Shown: positions 43,463 to 54,191, counted from the first letter of the stretch. The stretch: DNA of 64,000 bases from Cognataquiflexum rubidum (GCF_022538115.1 NZ_JAKZAL010000017.1:1-64000); one strand, 5' to 3'. The notes: generated by a model from the sequence alone, not told the origin. Made by a program: numbers and translations.

Positions 43463-44641
43463 ATGAAAGAAGTCTATATCGTATCCGCAGTGAGAACTCC
43501 TTTGGGGAGTTTTGGAGGAAAGCTATCCAGTTTGACCGCTGTTGAACTCGGAAGCATCGCCATCAAAGGTGCGCTTCAAAAAGCAGGCGTTGACCCAAGT
43601 GAAGTTCAGGAAGTAATGATGGGCAATGTGATCTCTGCCAATCTCGGTCAGGCACCAGCCCGTCAGGCAGCCATCGGCGCAGGATTGGGGTACAATGTGC
43701 CTTGCACCACCATCAATAAAGTCTGTGCTTCCGGTATGAAAGCGGTGATGTTGGCGGCCCAATCCATCATGACAGGACAAAATGACCTGGTAGTAGCAGG
43801 CGGTATGGAAAGCATGTCCAATGTCCCTTACTATATTCCAAAAGGAAGGTTTGGCTACAAATATGGCAATGCTGAACTCGTAGACGGATTGGTGAAAGAT
43901 GGGTTGTTTGAAGCTTATTATAAATTCCCGATGGGCAACTGCGCAGACAATACGGCCAGAGAAATGAAAATCACCCGGGAAGAACAAGACACTTATGCCA
44001 TCCAATCATACACACGCTCCGCTGAAGCATGGAAATCCGGTGCATTCAAAGACGAAATCATCCCGGTAGAAATCGCCGGTAGAAAAGGGGAAACCATCAT
44101 CATAGATGAAGATGAGGAATTCAAAAATGTCATGTTCGACAAAATCCCTTCACTCAGACCTGTTTTTGAAAAAGACGGTACAGTGACCGCAGCCAATGCC
44201 TCCACCATGAATGACGGTGCTTCCGCATTGGTATTGGCAAGCAAAGAAAAAGTCGAAGAATTGGGACTCAAACCCATCGCCAAGATCCGGGGCTTTGCAG
44301 ATGCAGCCCAAGATCCGCTTTGGTTTACCACTGCGCCAGCCATTGCCATTCCAAAAGCAATCAAAAACGCAGGATTGACAGCAGATGATATTGATTTCTA
44401 TGAAATCAATGAAGCCTTTGCCGCAGTAGCCATCGCAAACCAACGTGAACTTCACCTAGACAACGACAAACTGAATGTCTTTGGCGGAGCGGTTTCCTTG
44501 GGACATCCACTGGGCGCATCCGGTGCCAGGATCATTACGACGCTATGTTCAGTGTTGGACCAAAAGAAAGGCAAAGTCGGTGTGGCAGGAATCTGTAATG
44601 GTGGCGGCGGAGCTTCGGCAATCGTCATCGAAAAACTATAA
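43463..44641 (+). CDS. Acetyl-CoA C-acetyltransferase (thiolase)
   Basis: The 392-residue enzyme condenses or cleaves acyl-CoA, with Cys88 (NKVCASGMK) as the acylated nucleophile, His348 (SLGHPLGASG) and Cys378 (GICNGGGGAS) as the acid/base pair. NEAFAAVA at about 316 is another family block. Spacing equals the standard biosynthetic-type thiolase. It is separated from batC by the repeat tract and is probably transcribed alone. Beta-oxidation and acetoacetyl-CoA synthesis cannot be told apart from this gene. Confidence 0.93.
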   Translation: MKEVYIVSAVRTPLGSFGGKLSSLTAVELGSIAIKGALQKAGVDPSEVQEVMMGNVISANLGQAPARQAAIGAGLGYNVPCTTINKVCASGMKAVMLAAQSIMTGQNDLVVAGGMESMSNVPYYIPKGRFGYKYGNAELVDGLVKDGLFEAYYKFPMGNCADNTAREMKITREEQDTYAIQSYTRSAEAWKSGAFKDEIIPVEIAGRKGETIIIDEDEEFKNVMFDKIPSLRPVFEKDGTVTAANASTMNDGASALVLASKEKVEELGLKPIAKIRGFADAAQDPLWFTTAPAIAIPKAIKNAGLTADDIDFYEINEAFAAVAIANQRELHLDNDKLNVFGGAVSLGHPLGASGARIITTLCSVLDQKKGKVGVAGICNGGGGASAIVIEKL

Positions 44642-44726
44642 ATCATAATTGGGGATGAAGGATCAAAAACTTTATCCCCAATTTCTATTTCAATTTTTTC
44701 ATAAATCACCTAGCCTTAAATTTCTG

Positions 44727-45872
44727 ATGAATTCACCCTTCCCTTTCTCAAAAAACATTCAAAACCCCTCAACCTTGGTAAAATTTGCCCTTATCCTAAC
44801 ATTCTTTATGGGGATTTTTGGGTATGGGTTTTCACAGGAACAGGTAAAAGTCTACTATGATGAAGAAAAAAAGCTCCTGAAAGAGGAGTTCTTTAACGTC
44901 AATGGGGTACCACAAGGGGAATTCAAACTCTATCTAGCCAGCGGTGAACTGGCACAGACGGGCCAACTCAAAGATGGGAAGAAAGAGGGATTGTTTGTCG
45001 ATTGGTATCCGGAGTCCGGAGATACGCTGCGCAAAGTGAATTATGTCAACAATCAAAAACAGGGGAAATCCATCAATTACTTTCCTTCAGGAAAAGTTTC
45101 ACAGGAATTGACCTATGTTGACAATAAAATTGAGGGCGAAATCATTTCCTATTTTGAATCAGGTGGATTAAAACAAAAATCTTTTTTCAAAAATGACAAG
45201 CCCAACGATTGGACTTTGGTCTACAGTGAAGAAATGGCCAATTCCATTATAGAAAAGATCTTTTTCAATGATGGGGTGATAGAGGTCCGGGAGAATTTTT
45301 TCGAAGATCAAATCACCAATAGGTCAGCCTATAAAGACGGGAAATTAAACGGTTACCAATACACCTACTATCCGGGAGAGAAAATTTCCTCCCAGATAAA
45401 TTATAAAGACGGCATTCAGGAGGGTGAGGCAACTTTTTACTATGAAAACGGTCAAGTTGCCAAACAAGGAAGTTACAAAAAAGGGATTCCTGTCGGTACA
45501 TTCAAAAGTTTTTATGAAAGCGGAAAAACAGAAAAAGTAGTCAGCTACAAAAACGGAAACATCACCGGTAAAGCCATCAGTTACTTTGGAAATGGGGAAA
45601 CTTCCGAAATCACAAACTTCAACGCCTATGGACAAATTGTCCAGATTCTAGGATTCCATGAAAACGGCCAAAAGGAACGGATCATCAATTTCAGAAATGG
45701 ACTGGAGGAAGGGGAAGTACTCATTTACCATTCAAACGGAAAGCTAAAAGAATCAATTTTCTATAGATTAGGCAAACCACACGGAATACAAAAGGTATTT
45801 GATGAAAATGGAAATCTGATTTCAGAGCGGGTTTTCAAAGAAGGCAAGCCTGTGGAACCTACCGAAAAATAA
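44727..45872 (+). CDS. Secreted MORN-variant repeat protein
   Basis: The 381-residue product has a long N-terminal region with a signal segment (LVKFALILTFFMGIFGYGFSQ) and then about a dozen 20-25-residue beta-repeats of the MORN-variant type: Y-x-x-G-x-x-x-G, such as YYPGEKISSQINYKDGIQEGEATFYYENGQV and YKNGNITGKAISYFGNGET. Such repeats often act in protein-protein contacts. Start set at the ATG at 44727. Function unknown. Confidence 0.78.
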   Translation: MNSPFPFSKNIQNPSTLVKFALILTFFMGIFGYGFSQEQVKVYYDEEKKLLKEEFFNVNGVPQGEFKLYLASGELAQTGQLKDGKKEGLFVDWYPESGDTLRKVNYVNNQKQGKSINYFPSGKVSQELTYVDNKIEGEIISYFESGGLKQKSFFKNDKPNDWTLVYSEEMANSIIEKIFFNDGVIEVRENFFEDQITNRSAYKDGKLNGYQYTYYPGEKISSQINYKDGIQEGEATFYYENGQVAKQGSYKKGIPVGTFKSFYESGKTEKVVSYKNGNITGKAISYFGNGETSEITNFNAYGQIVQILGFHENGQKERIINFRNGLEEGEVLIYHSNGKLKESIFYRLGKPHGIQKVFDENGNLISERVFKEGKPVEPTEK

Positions 45873-45880
45873 AAAGGGGA

Positions 45881-45929
45881 AAAGATGATAATTAATCAGG
45901 GGCAAATCCCCATTAAACCCATCTTTTTC
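45881..45929 (+). terminator. Possible imperfect terminator after the MORN-repeat gene
   Basis: AAAAGATG pairs with CATCTTTT, with inner pairing of TTAAT/ATTAA and GGG/CCC, followed by TTTTTCT. The long stem is bulged, so this is uncertain. Confidence 0.4.
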
Positions 45930-45937
45930 TAATTTTG
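45930..45937 (+). promoter_or_regulatory. -7 box of purC
   Basis: TAATTTTG matches TAnnTTTG and lies 17 nt before the ATG, giving a very short leader. It directly follows the possible terminator. Confidence 0.4.
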
Positions 45938-45954
45938 CAGAATAGACAAAAAAA

Positions 45955-46890
45955 ATGGAAGCAGGTATTAAAGAAACCCATTTCAATTTCCCCGAACAAG
46001 TGGGATTCTACAAGGGAAAAGTTAGAGATGTATATATTTTTGAAGACCAATTGGCGGTGGTGGCCACTGACAGGATTTCTGCTTTTGATGTCGTTTTGCC
46101 AAAACCCATCCCTTTCAAAGGGCAGGTTTTGAATCAGATTGCAGCCCGTTTTCTGAAAGCCACAGCAGATTTGGTTCCCAATTGGGTGACTACCACGCCA
46201 CATCCTTATGTGACGATCGGAAAAAAATGCGAGCCTTTCAAAGTGGAAATGGTCATCAGAGGATATCTCGCCGGACATGCCGCCAGGGAATATAAAGCGG
46301 GTAAAAGAAGTATCTGCGGCGTCTCCCTTCCTGAAGGTTTGAAAGAAAACGACAAACTTCCCTCCCCTATCATCACCCCTACCACCAAAGCATCAGAAGG
46401 CCATGATGAGGATATCTCCAAAGAAGCAATCCTCGCACAGGGGATTGTAAGCCGTGAAGATTACGAAGTGTTGGAAAAATATACCCATGCCCTCTATGCA
46501 AAAGGAAGTGAAATGGCCAATGAAATGGGATTGATCTTGGTTGATACCAAATATGAGTTTGGAAAATACGGAGATCAGATCCTTCTGATAGATGAAATCC
46601 ATACTCCTGATTCTTCAAGGTATTTCTATGCGGACAAGTATGACGAATACCAAAAAGCAGGCTTGGCCCAAAAGCAACTTTCCAAGGAATTTGTAAGGCA
46701 GTGGCTGATAGCCAATGGTTTTCAGGGCAAAGAAGGTCAGTCTGTTCCAGAAATGAAGGATGAATTCATCGCGGAAATTTCAAATAGGTACATCGAACTC
46801 TATGAAAATATTATCGGCGAACCATTTGTTAAATCTGCTTATACAGATTTGGAAGGAAGTATAGAAAAAGCCATATTGGAAAATATTTAA
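45955..46890 (+). CDS. purC: Phosphoribosylaminoimidazole-succinocarboxamide synthase
   Basis: PurC ligates aspartate to CAIR to form SAICAR in purine synthesis, using ATP. The 311-residue sequence has the family blocks [64 protein letters not shown] and [16 protein letters not shown]. It is followed by a STAS gene after 48 nt. Length is in the long PurC form. Confidence 0.95.
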   Translation: MEAGIKETHFNFPEQVGFYKGKVRDVYIFEDQLAVVATDRISAFDVVLPKPIPFKGQVLNQIAARFLKATADLVPNWVTTTPHPYVTIGKKCEPFKVEMVIRGYLAGHAAREYKAGKRSICGVSLPEGLKENDKLPSPIITPTTKASEGHDEDISKEAILAQGIVSREDYEVLEKYTHALYAKGSEMANEMGLILVDTKYEFGKYGDQILLIDEIHTPDSSRYFYADKYDEYQKAGLAQKQLSKEFVRQWLIANGFQGKEGQSVPEMKDEFIAEISNRYIELYENIIGEPFVKSAYTDLEGSIEKAILENI

Positions 46891-46938
46891 TTTAAAAGAC
46901 CGCCCTTTTTTGAGGGGCAATATTCAAAAACAATTGTT

Positions 46939-47316
46939 ATGAAGTATTCAGTAGATAAAAAAGAACAGTATGTAATTTTCACGCCTTTGGAAGAGAAGCT
47001 GGATTCAGCCCTTTCTCCAAAACTCAAGTCCGAACTCCTGACTGTACAGGCGGAGGGTTATAATAATCTGGTCATTGACATGAGTAATGTGAAATATGCT
47101 GATTCCAGCGGATTAAGTGCGCTTTTGGTAGGCAACAGGGAATTTGGCCGTAACGGCGGGATTTTCATCATCGCCTCGCCTCAGGACCATGTGATGAAAT
47201 TAATTAAACTTTCCATGTTGGATAAGGTTTTTATCATTGTGGATACCATTGAAGAAGCTGCCGAGGCCATCTTTATCCATGAAATCGAAAATAAAGAACA
47301 AGAAGAGGAAGATTAA
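46939..47316 (+). CDS. STAS-domain anti-anti-sigma factor-like protein
   Basis: The 125-residue protein is a single STAS domain with the SpoIIAA-like motif VKYADSSGLSALLVG, where the second Ser is the usual phosphorylation site. It ends in an acidic tail (NKEQEEED). No partner kinase or sigma factor is nearby. It lies between purC and rnz on the same strand; rnz starts 2 nt after its stop. Confidence 0.85.
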   Translation: MKYSVDKKEQYVIFTPLEEKLDSALSPKLKSELLTVQAEGYNNLVIDMSNVKYADSSGLSALLVGNREFGRNGGIFIIASPQDHVMKLIKLSMLDKVFIIVDTIEEAAEAIFIHEIENKEQEEED

Positions 47317-47318
47317 TT

Positions 47319-48233
47319 TTGGAATTTGAAGTCACCATCCTAGGATCCAATTCCGCCATTCCTGCCCACGGAAGAAACCAGACATCCCAACTGGTATCCG
47401 TGGGCAATTCTTTTTTATTGATCGATTGTGGGGAAGGAACTCAGATTCAGCTCCGTAAATTCAAGCTCAAATTTGGAAGGATAGACTTTATCCTTATTTC
47501 CCACCTCCACGGAGACCATTTCTATGGCCTGATGGGATTGATCTCAAGCTTCCATTTGGTAAAGAGAGAACGTTTGCTGACCATCTTTGGACCAAGTGGA
47601 CTCGATGAAATCATCACCACGCAACTCAAATACACCAATACCAAACTGAGCTTCCCCTTACGTTTTGTGCCTACACAAGCAGAAGGAAAAAACCTGATTT
47701 TGGAAGAACCCATGTTCAGGGTATTTACTTTTCCATTGCAACATAGAATTCCGTGTACCGGTTTTTTGATTGAAGAAAAGCCAGGCTTGCGAAACATGAT
47801 CAAAGAAAAATTGGTGAAAACAAAAATGCCTGTTGAGGCCATTGTCTCGCTGCGTGAAGGAAAAGACGTGGTCGACCCCGACGGCAAAGTCCTTTACAGG
47901 GTAGAAGAATATACCTATCCTCCAAAACAATCAAAAAAATATTGCTATTGCTCTGATACGGTTTTTGACCCTACCTTGGTGGAATACATCAAGGAAGTTG
48001 ATCTACTTTACCATGAGGCGACCTTCGGAGACGATGAAACCGAAAGGGCTGGCACTACATTCCATAGTACTTCCAGGCAGGCCGGAATCATCGCCATGAA
48101 AGCAAATGTCGGAAAATTACTCCTTGGACATTACTCCTCCCGGTACAAAGACCTCACCCCGATCTTAGACCAAGCCAAGGAAGTCTTCGAAAACACTTAC
48201 CTGAGCGAAGAAGGCGTGACTTACTCGATTTAA
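47319..48233 (+). CDS. rnz: Ribonuclease Z
   Basis: RNase Z trims the 3' end of tRNA precursors. The 304-residue metallo-beta-lactamase fold protein begins MEFEVTILGSNSAIPA and has the metal-binding SHLHGDHFYGL (His62, His64, Asp66, His67), plus the flexible-arm region and late ALLGHYSSRY-type segment (KLLLGHYSSRY). The start is a TTG at 47319, since no ATG or GTG allows the conserved N-terminus; it sits 2 nt after the STAS gene. Relevant here because the window's tRNAs lack encoded CCA. Confidence 0.9.
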   Translation: MEFEVTILGSNSAIPAHGRNQTSQLVSVGNSFLLIDCGEGTQIQLRKFKLKFGRIDFILISHLHGDHFYGLMGLISSFHLVKRERLLTIFGPSGLDEIITTQLKYTNTKLSFPLRFVPTQAEGKNLILEEPMFRVFTFPLQHRIPCTGFLIEEKPGLRNMIKEKLVKTKMPVEAIVSLREGKDVVDPDGKVLYRVEEYTYPPKQSKKYCYCSDTVFDPTLVEYIKEVDLLYHEATFGDDETERAGTTFHSTSRQAGIIAMKANVGKLLLGHYSSRYKDLTPILDQAKEVFENTYLSEEGVTYSI

Positions 48234-48268
48234 CCATTTCAGCTCCCCAAATTCACCACCACACCTAT

Positions 48269-49075
48269 ATGGCAACTGCAATCGAACAGAAGACTTTTCA
48301 ATCCAAAAAAACCAACCTGTTCATCATCCTGAGCGGTTTATTTCTGACCAATGCTATTTTAGCCGAAATCATCGGCGTCAAAATATTCTCCGGAGAAATG
48401 ACCTTGGGAATCGAGCCGGTGGGATGGAAAATCTTCGGAGACTATATCCTTGACTTCAACCTGACAGCCGGGGCGGTCATCTGGCCTGTGGTTTTTATCA
48501 CGACCGATATCATCAATGAATATTTTGGAAAAAAAGGAGTCAGGAAAATCAGCTTTATTACTGCATTTTTTATAGCCTATATTTTCTTGGTGATATCAGT
48601 AGTCACCGTACTTCCTCCTGCTGCATTTTGGTTGGAAGTCAATACTCCCGATGCGGAAGGCAATCCTTTCAATATCAACAATGCCTTCAATATGATCTTC
48701 AGGCAAGGTTTGGGGATTATCATTGGATCCTTGACAGCATTTCTATTGGGTCAGTTGATAGACGTGTATGTTTTCCAAAAGCTGAGAAAAATAACCGGAC
48801 CCAAAATGATTTGGCTAAGAGCGACAGGTTCTACCTTGGTATCGCAACTGATTGATTCTTTTGTGGTTTTGGGAATCGCATTTTATGTTTTTGGCAACTG
48901 GAGTTGGGCACAGGTAGCCTCCGTGGCCATCATCAATTATGTTTATAAATTCAGCGTGGCCATCCTGCTTACTCCCTTACTCTATTTGGGACATTATTTG
49001 ATTGATCGGTATTTGGGTAAAGATGTTGCTGAAAAAATGACCCAAGAAGCTTCTTCTGACACCTCGTTTTTATAG
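48269..49075 (+). CDS. yhhQ: Queuosine precursor transporter (YhhQ/DUF165)
   Basis: The 268-residue membrane protein has about six to seven helices and the YhhQ/QueT-like signature region: ILAEIIGVKIF, the charged DIINEYFGKKGVRKISF after a long helix, and GSTLVSQLIDSFVVLGIAF. These transporters import queuine or preQ1. queA (28252-29475) is in the same pathway. There is a longer loop at about 120-135. Follows rnz by 35 nt. Confidence 0.88.
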   Translation: MATAIEQKTFQSKKTNLFIILSGLFLTNAILAEIIGVKIFSGEMTLGIEPVGWKIFGDYILDFNLTAGAVIWPVVFITTDIINEYFGKKGVRKISFITAFFIAYIFLVISVVTVLPPAAFWLEVNTPDAEGNPFNINNAFNMIFRQGLGIIIGSLTAFLLGQLIDVYVFQKLRKITGPKMIWLRATGSTLVSQLIDSFVVLGIAFYVFGNWSWAQVASVAIINYVYKFSVAILLTPLLYLGHYLIDRYLGKDVAEKMTQEASSDTSFL

Positions 49076-49241
49076 TTTCTATCAAATTTATCACTACCAT
49101 TCGCCTATTTCTTCCCGGAAAATAAAATTCTCTGGATAATTTTTCAGGTGATATCGACGGCGTTGATTTATTTTTTGGGATACATTGATTATATTCCGCA
49201 AAAGTATGTATACGTAGTACATTTTTATTATTGCCGGATAA

Positions 49242-52200
49242 ATGATTTCCTTTAAAAAGCTCTTCGCCCTCTTTTATCTAGCATTGTTTTTTCTGGTCAG
49301 TGGCGTAAGTGCGATGCTGATACTTTCAAATGGAATGGGACCATTTTTCCCAAAGGATTTGAACAGCAAAACAGTTTTTGATAATCCTGTTGCAAACTTT
49401 ACTTTTGAACAAACTGACCCATGCGTCTCCACGCCGGTCAAATTTACCAATACTTCTACAGGTACTGATTTGACATATAATTGGTCATTTGGAGACGGCC
49501 AAAATTCCACCTTGGAATCTCCTGAACACCTTTTTGAAGAAGCAGAAGGTAACGGAACCCAATCCTACATAGTCACATTGACCGTAACGGACTCATTAAA
49601 AGTATCTACTAGCAAAACTGAAACGATTACCTTCAACCAAGTCCCCTCGACCAATGTCACCAGTGACCGTTTCGATTCTGATTTTGACAACCTTCCCTTT
49701 TTTATTGTTTGCGACAATGAACAGTCTGCCTTTACATTTTTCAACAATTCAGCAACCAAAGAAACAAATGTGTCCTATACCATCGAATGGGGGGATGGTT
49801 CAGCACCTTTTGTCGCCACAGAATGGACGGAAGTAAATCACGTCTATCCGATTGGGGTGTTTTACCTGGATTATACCGTGGTCGGCGGAAATGGCTGTTC
49901 AGTCACCAAAAGAATCGGCGTATTCATAGGATCCAATCCCGGTGTGGGGTTTGGGAATCCCGGTAATACCAACATCTGTTCCGGAGAAGCCCTTACTTTC
50001 CCGATTACAGGAACTGAAAACAATCCAATTGGGACAGTCTATACCGTCACTTTCTCCGATGGATCAGCGCCTCAGGTTTTCAACCATCCGCCGCCACCTT
50101 CGGTCAGCCATGTCTTTACGGAAACATCTTGTGGAAAATCGGGGGGTCAGGGATTCCCAAATTCCTTTTCAGCCACCATTCTGGCAGAAAATCCATGTTC
50201 AAAATCCTCTGCACAGGTAGTCCCAATCTATGTGACCGAAAAACCGGAACCCATCATTGGAATCGCAGATTCTGTGTTTTGTGAAAACACATTCTTCAAT
50301 ATTGAAAATTTGACACTGTATGGGAATGAGGCCAACAACAGCGGTCAATGTACCAACATCGGAAAATTTGTATGGGAAATAAGCCCATCCACAGGTTGGG
50401 AATTAAGTCCCGGCAATACTTTGGGCACTTTGACCAATCCCAATGTTCCAAATTCTTGGATAAATGGATCGATGGTGTTGACGCCAAAGTTTACCGAACC
50501 GGGAATCTATACCATCAAGTTGATTTCCGGCAACCGCTGCGGAATAGAAGAAACCACAAGGACGATTTGTATCATTCCGGAACCCGTTCCTTCTTTTGAG
50601 TTGGATAAATTGGAAGGATGTGGTCCGATTCAGGTACAAACCACCAATACATCCAATATTCTTGGGTCATGTGTGGCACCTGAAAATTACTTGAATTGGT
50701 CTGTCGCTTTTCAGGGAGGTGAATGCAATAACGTCGGAGCGTGGGGATTTGCGGAGGGAAGTACAGCAAATTCCATCAACCCAGTATTCAATTTTTCAGG
50801 CCCCGGCAATTACCTGATCACACAGACACTGACGACCAATTGCGGGGTATTTACCGCTTCAGAAGTGATTTCAGTCGCTGCCCCTCCTGTCGTATCTATC
50901 GCCAATGTCCCTGATGCCTGCGGTGAACTGATCCTTAACCCTATTGCAGATGTCAAATTTTGTGGCTCAGAAGCTACAGTTTTCAACTGGACATTTGAAG
51001 GAGGTATTCCTGCCACTGCCAATACTTTGGATCCGGGAACAATAACTTATGATACACCGGGAGTTAAAATCATCACCTTAGAAGTCACCAATTCCTGCGG
51101 AACGGTCCAGCAATCGATCCAATTTGACCTCAATCCTTTACCGACTGTGGATGCCGGAGAGGATCGGGAAATCTGTAAAGGGGAAAGTATACCATTGAAT
51201 GTGGAGGCCGGTCCGGAAGGAAGTTATTCGTATACATGGACGTCAGATCCTGTAGGACCTATCCAAAATGCAAACACAAAAACCCCGATCATCAAACCTG
51301 ACCAAACTACAACTTATTTGGTTACGGTCAGAAATACAGAAACAGGTTGTGTAGAATCGGATGAAATTCTCGTTACCGTCATTCCGGCACCGGTGATTGG
51401 ATTTTCCATTCCTGACCAAGAAATCTGTTCAGGTGAAACCATCCTACCGGTAGCGCTTCTTTCTGATCCTTTGGGTTTTGCGGTGGAATGGACTGCACAA
51501 TCCAACGGGGTCGACGGGGTCATACCAAGTGGCTTAAATGAGATTCCTTCCCAGACATTGACCAATACCACCAATGCCCCGATTGAAGTAATCTTCCTCG
51601 CCAAAATTGTCGCTGAGGACCTAGGTGCCTGTGAGGAAAACATCTTTTCCTACAAAATCAAAGTCAACCCGGAGCCTGTTTATCAAAACTCAAGCCGCGA
51701 GATATGCAGTGGTGCTTCCCTTAACTTTACTCCCATTGGGTTAATTCCGGGCTCTTTGTTTACCTGGACAGTTGATGCCAATCCAAATGTAACTGGATCG
51801 GCTGATTCGGGTGCACCAAGTCCAGCAATCCAAAACACCTTGATCAATAATTCCAATACAATACAGACACTTACCTACCAAATCAATCCATTTTTAGGAA
51901 CCTGTCCCGGAAGTCCATTTACGCTCACAGTGACTGTCCAACCTTCCCCTGCTGTAATTTTCTCGATAGAAGATCAGGTACTCTGCACCGGAACTTCCAG
52001 TGAAGAAGTCCTGCTTTCCAGTGATGTGGCAAATGCAACCTTCTCTTGGACTGCTGTTGCAAACGGGGTGCAAGGAGTTGCATTAACCGGAACAGGTAAT
52101 GTGATCCCTGTCCAAGCACTGGTCAACCCGACTCCAAATCCCATCACTGTTACTTACCAGGTAAGAGCGGCAACAAATTCCCAACCTGCTTGTCCGGGAG

Positions 52201-54191
52201 TTCCGAAGGGGTACAGCATCACAGTCAATCCTTCAATTACATTGCAAAATGATGTATCGGATTTCTCAGGATTTGGAATCAGTTGCTTCGGTGCCAATGA
52301 CGGAAAAATCAATGCCAACCCTAGCGGTGGAAACGGGAATTTCACTTTCACTTGGACCGGCCCAAATGGATTTTCAGCCAATACCCCAACGATTGAAAAC
52401 CTTGCTCCCGGTGAGTATTCCGTATTGATTGAAGATGAATTTGGCTGTAGTATTTCAAGAGATTATTCTATCACCGAACCCGAAGTGCTCCAGGTTTCAC
52501 TTATTTCAACAAGAGATGTTTTTTGCAAAGGAGATGCCACAGGAAGGATTGAATTGGCTGTTTCGGGTGGAATCACTTCTGTGCCCTACCGATACAACTG
52601 GACAAGAAATGGTCAGCCTTTTACTGCCAATGGGCCAATACTTCAAAATATTCTCGCCGGCACCTATCAGCTTACTTTAGTAGACAATAACAATTGCACC
52701 ATTTCGACTGATCCTATTACAATCAATGAACCGGATACCAGACTTGAAATACAAATAAACAAGGGGGATATTTCATGTTTCGAAGCATTTGACGGATCTA
52801 TGGAACTTACGATTACCGGTGGAGTCGCTCCTTATGACGTAAATTGGGATTTTGGTTCCAAACTTACTTCTTTCGAAAACGTCGGACCTGGTACGTATGT
52901 AGTCACCGTATCGGACCAAGCGGGTTGTTTCTTGACAGAGTCCGTCACGATAGAGGATGCCCCTGTTTTCAAAATCAATGCAGAAGTGAAGCAAATCACC
53001 TGCTTTGGCAAAAATGACGGTGCCATTGACCTCAACTTAGAAGGAGGAAATGAAGGTGTCAATATCAAGTGGGATAACGGTCAGGAGTTGCCCGGTTTGT
53101 TTAACCTTAGTCCGGGTACCTATAGGGTGACATTGACCAAATTTGGTATATGCCCCATCAGAAGGGAATTTACCATCATCCAACCTGATGCATTGGTTTT
53201 GGAGCCTACCGTGACCGATGCTCTCAATTGCGATAATGCCCAAAGTGGAAGTATCATCCTCAATGTCGCCGGAGGAACCCCTCCTTTTACCTTCAAATGG
53301 AGCAATGGAAGTACCCAACAGAATTTGACAAACCTTTCTTCGGGACCTTATACCCTGGAAGTCCGAGATGCAAATGGCTGTGTGACCCAAGGCAGTTATA
53401 TCATCAAAAGGCCTGAGCCGATAGAGGTAGTGACTGTAAGAAATACCAGTTCAGTCTGTGAACCAAGGGCAATCAAAGATGAATTCAATATATCTGTCAC
53501 CGGTGGTGTGCCTCCATATACCATCCAATGGTCCGGTGGTGAAGTATCCAACAATGGATTAAAAATGATTACCCAACAACCGGGACTATACATCCTCACC
53601 ATCACTGACGGTGCCGGTTGCGAATACAGAGAATCCTATGAAGTAGACAATACCAATGTGGTGATAGATGCCACTATCCAATCTTCAGGAATTGACCAAA
53701 ACGGCTCATTCCTCGTCGGTATCCCCATTACTTTCCAAAACAGATCCGTAGGCAATATCATCTCCTATTTCTGGGATTTTGGTGACGGTAACAGCTCTTC
53801 AGAAATCAGCCCGACCCACACTTATCTTAAACCTGGGAAATATACCATCAAGCTACAAGCCATTGATGAATATGGCTGTATTCAGGAAATAGAAAAGACT
53901 GTCGAGGTCACGGATTACTTCTTGGTGGTACCAAATGTATTTTCACCCAATGGAGACGGCATCAACGATTATTTCTTTCCAAAATTTGTCAATGTCACCA
54001 AACTTGAATTCTGGATAATCAACAAATGGGGCGAAACCATCTTCTTCACAGAAGACATCAACTCCCAAGGTTGGGACGGAAAAGTATCCGGGGATTTTGC
54101 GATGCCCGGCAATTATGTATACAGGCTGAAATATGAAACAGTCGATGGGCGTATTGAAACCAAAACGGAGGTCTTCCTCTTGCTGAAATGA
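49242..54191 (+). CDS. Large T9SS-secreted PKD/SprB-repeat surface protein
   Basis: The 1649-residue product has a signal-anchor-like start (MISFKKLFALFYLALFFLVSG) and PKD domains in its first 550 residues (FTNTSTGTDLTYNWSFGDG). Ig-like and repeat domains follow, then about six SprB-type repeats at roughly 1010-1480 (each with a Gly-Gly-x-x-P-x-F-x-W motif and G-Y/T-Y-x-V/L). A last PKD domain lies at about 1490-1560 (SYFWDFGDGNSSSEISPTHTY). It ends with a gliding-type C-terminal sorting domain at about 1565-1649 (FSPNGDGINDYFFPKF). It is an inferred long cell-surface adhesin or motility protein. The last codon overlaps the PorP/SprF start, the usual cargo-partner arrangement. Confidence 0.9.
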   Translation: MISFKKLFALFYLALFFLVSGVSAMLILSNGMGPFFPKDLNSKTVFDNPVANFTFEQTDPCVSTPVKFTNTSTGTDLTYNWSFGDGQNSTLESPEHLFEEAEGNGTQSYIVTLTVTDSLKVSTSKTETITFNQVPSTNVTSDRFDSDFDNLPFFIVCDNEQSAFTFFNNSATKETNVSYTIEWGDGSAPFVATEWTEVNHVYPIGVFYLDYTVVGGNGCSVTKRIGVFIGSNPGVGFGNPGNTNICSGEALTFPITGTENNPIGTVYTVTFSDGSAPQVFNHPPPPSVSHVFTETSCGKSGGQGFPNSFSATILAENPCSKSSAQVVPIYVTEKPEPIIGIADSVFCENTFFNIENLTLYGNEANNSGQCTNIGKFVWEISPSTGWELSPGNTLGTLTNPNVPNSWINGSMVLTPKFTEPGIYTIKLISGNRCGIEETTRTICIIPEPVPSFELDKLEGCGPIQVQTTNTSNILGSCVAPENYLNWSVAFQGGECNNVGAWGFAEGSTANSINPVFNFSGPGNYLITQTLTTNCGVFTASEVISVAAPPVVSIANVPDACGELILNPIADVKFCGSEATVFNWTFEGGIPATANTLDPGTITYDTPGVKIITLEVTNSCGTVQQSIQFDLNPLPTVDAGEDREICKGESIPLNVEAGPEGSYSYTWTSDPVGPIQNANTKTPIIKPDQTTTYLVTVRNTETGCVESDEILVTVIPAPVIGFSIPDQEICSGETILPVALLSDPLGFAVEWTAQSNGVDGVIPSGLNEIPSQTLTNTTNAPIEVIFLAKIVAEDLGACEENIFSYKIKVNPEPVYQNSSREICSGASLNFTPIGLIPGSLFTWTVDANPNVTGSADSGAPSPAIQNTLINNSNTIQTLTYQINPFLGTCPGSPFTLTVTVQPSPAVIFSIEDQVLCTGTSSEEVLLSSDVANATFSWTAVANGVQGVALTGTGNVIPVQALVNPTPNPITVTYQVRAATNSQPACPGVPKGYSITVNPSITLQNDVSDFSGFGISCFGANDGKINANPSGGNGNFTFTWTGPNGFSANTPTIENLAPGEYSVLIEDEFGCSISRDYSITEPEVLQVSLISTRDVFCKGDATGRIELAVSGGITSVPYRYNWTRNGQPFTANGPILQNILAGTYQLTLVDNNNCTISTDPITINEPDTRLEIQINKGDISCFEAFDGSMELTITGGVAPYDVNWDFGSKLTSFENVGPGTYVVTVSDQAGCFLTESVTIEDAPVFKINAEVKQITCFGKNDGAIDLNLEGGNEGVNIKWDNGQELPGLFNLSPGTYRVTLTKFGICPIRREFTIIQPDALVLEPTVTDALNCDNAQSGSIILNVAGGTPPFTFKWSNGSTQQNLTNLSSGPYTLEVRDANGCVTQGSYIIKRPEPIEVVTVRNTSSVCEPRAIKDEFNISVTGGVPPYTIQWSGGEVSNNGLKMITQQPGLYILTITDGAGCEYRESYEVDNTNVVIDATIQSSGIDQNGSFLVGIPITFQNRSVGNIISYFWDFGDGNSSSEISPTHTYLKPGKYTIKLQAIDEYGCIQEIEKTVEVTDYFLVVPNVFSPNGDGINDYFFPKFVNVTKLEFWIINKWGETIFFTEDINSQGWDGKVSGDFAMPGNYVYRLKYETVDGRIETKTEVFLLLK

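Noticed and set aside
48234-48268. preQ1 riboswitch before the queuosine transporter gene
   Set aside because: The 35-nt gap to rnz is too short and has no H-type pseudoknot pattern.
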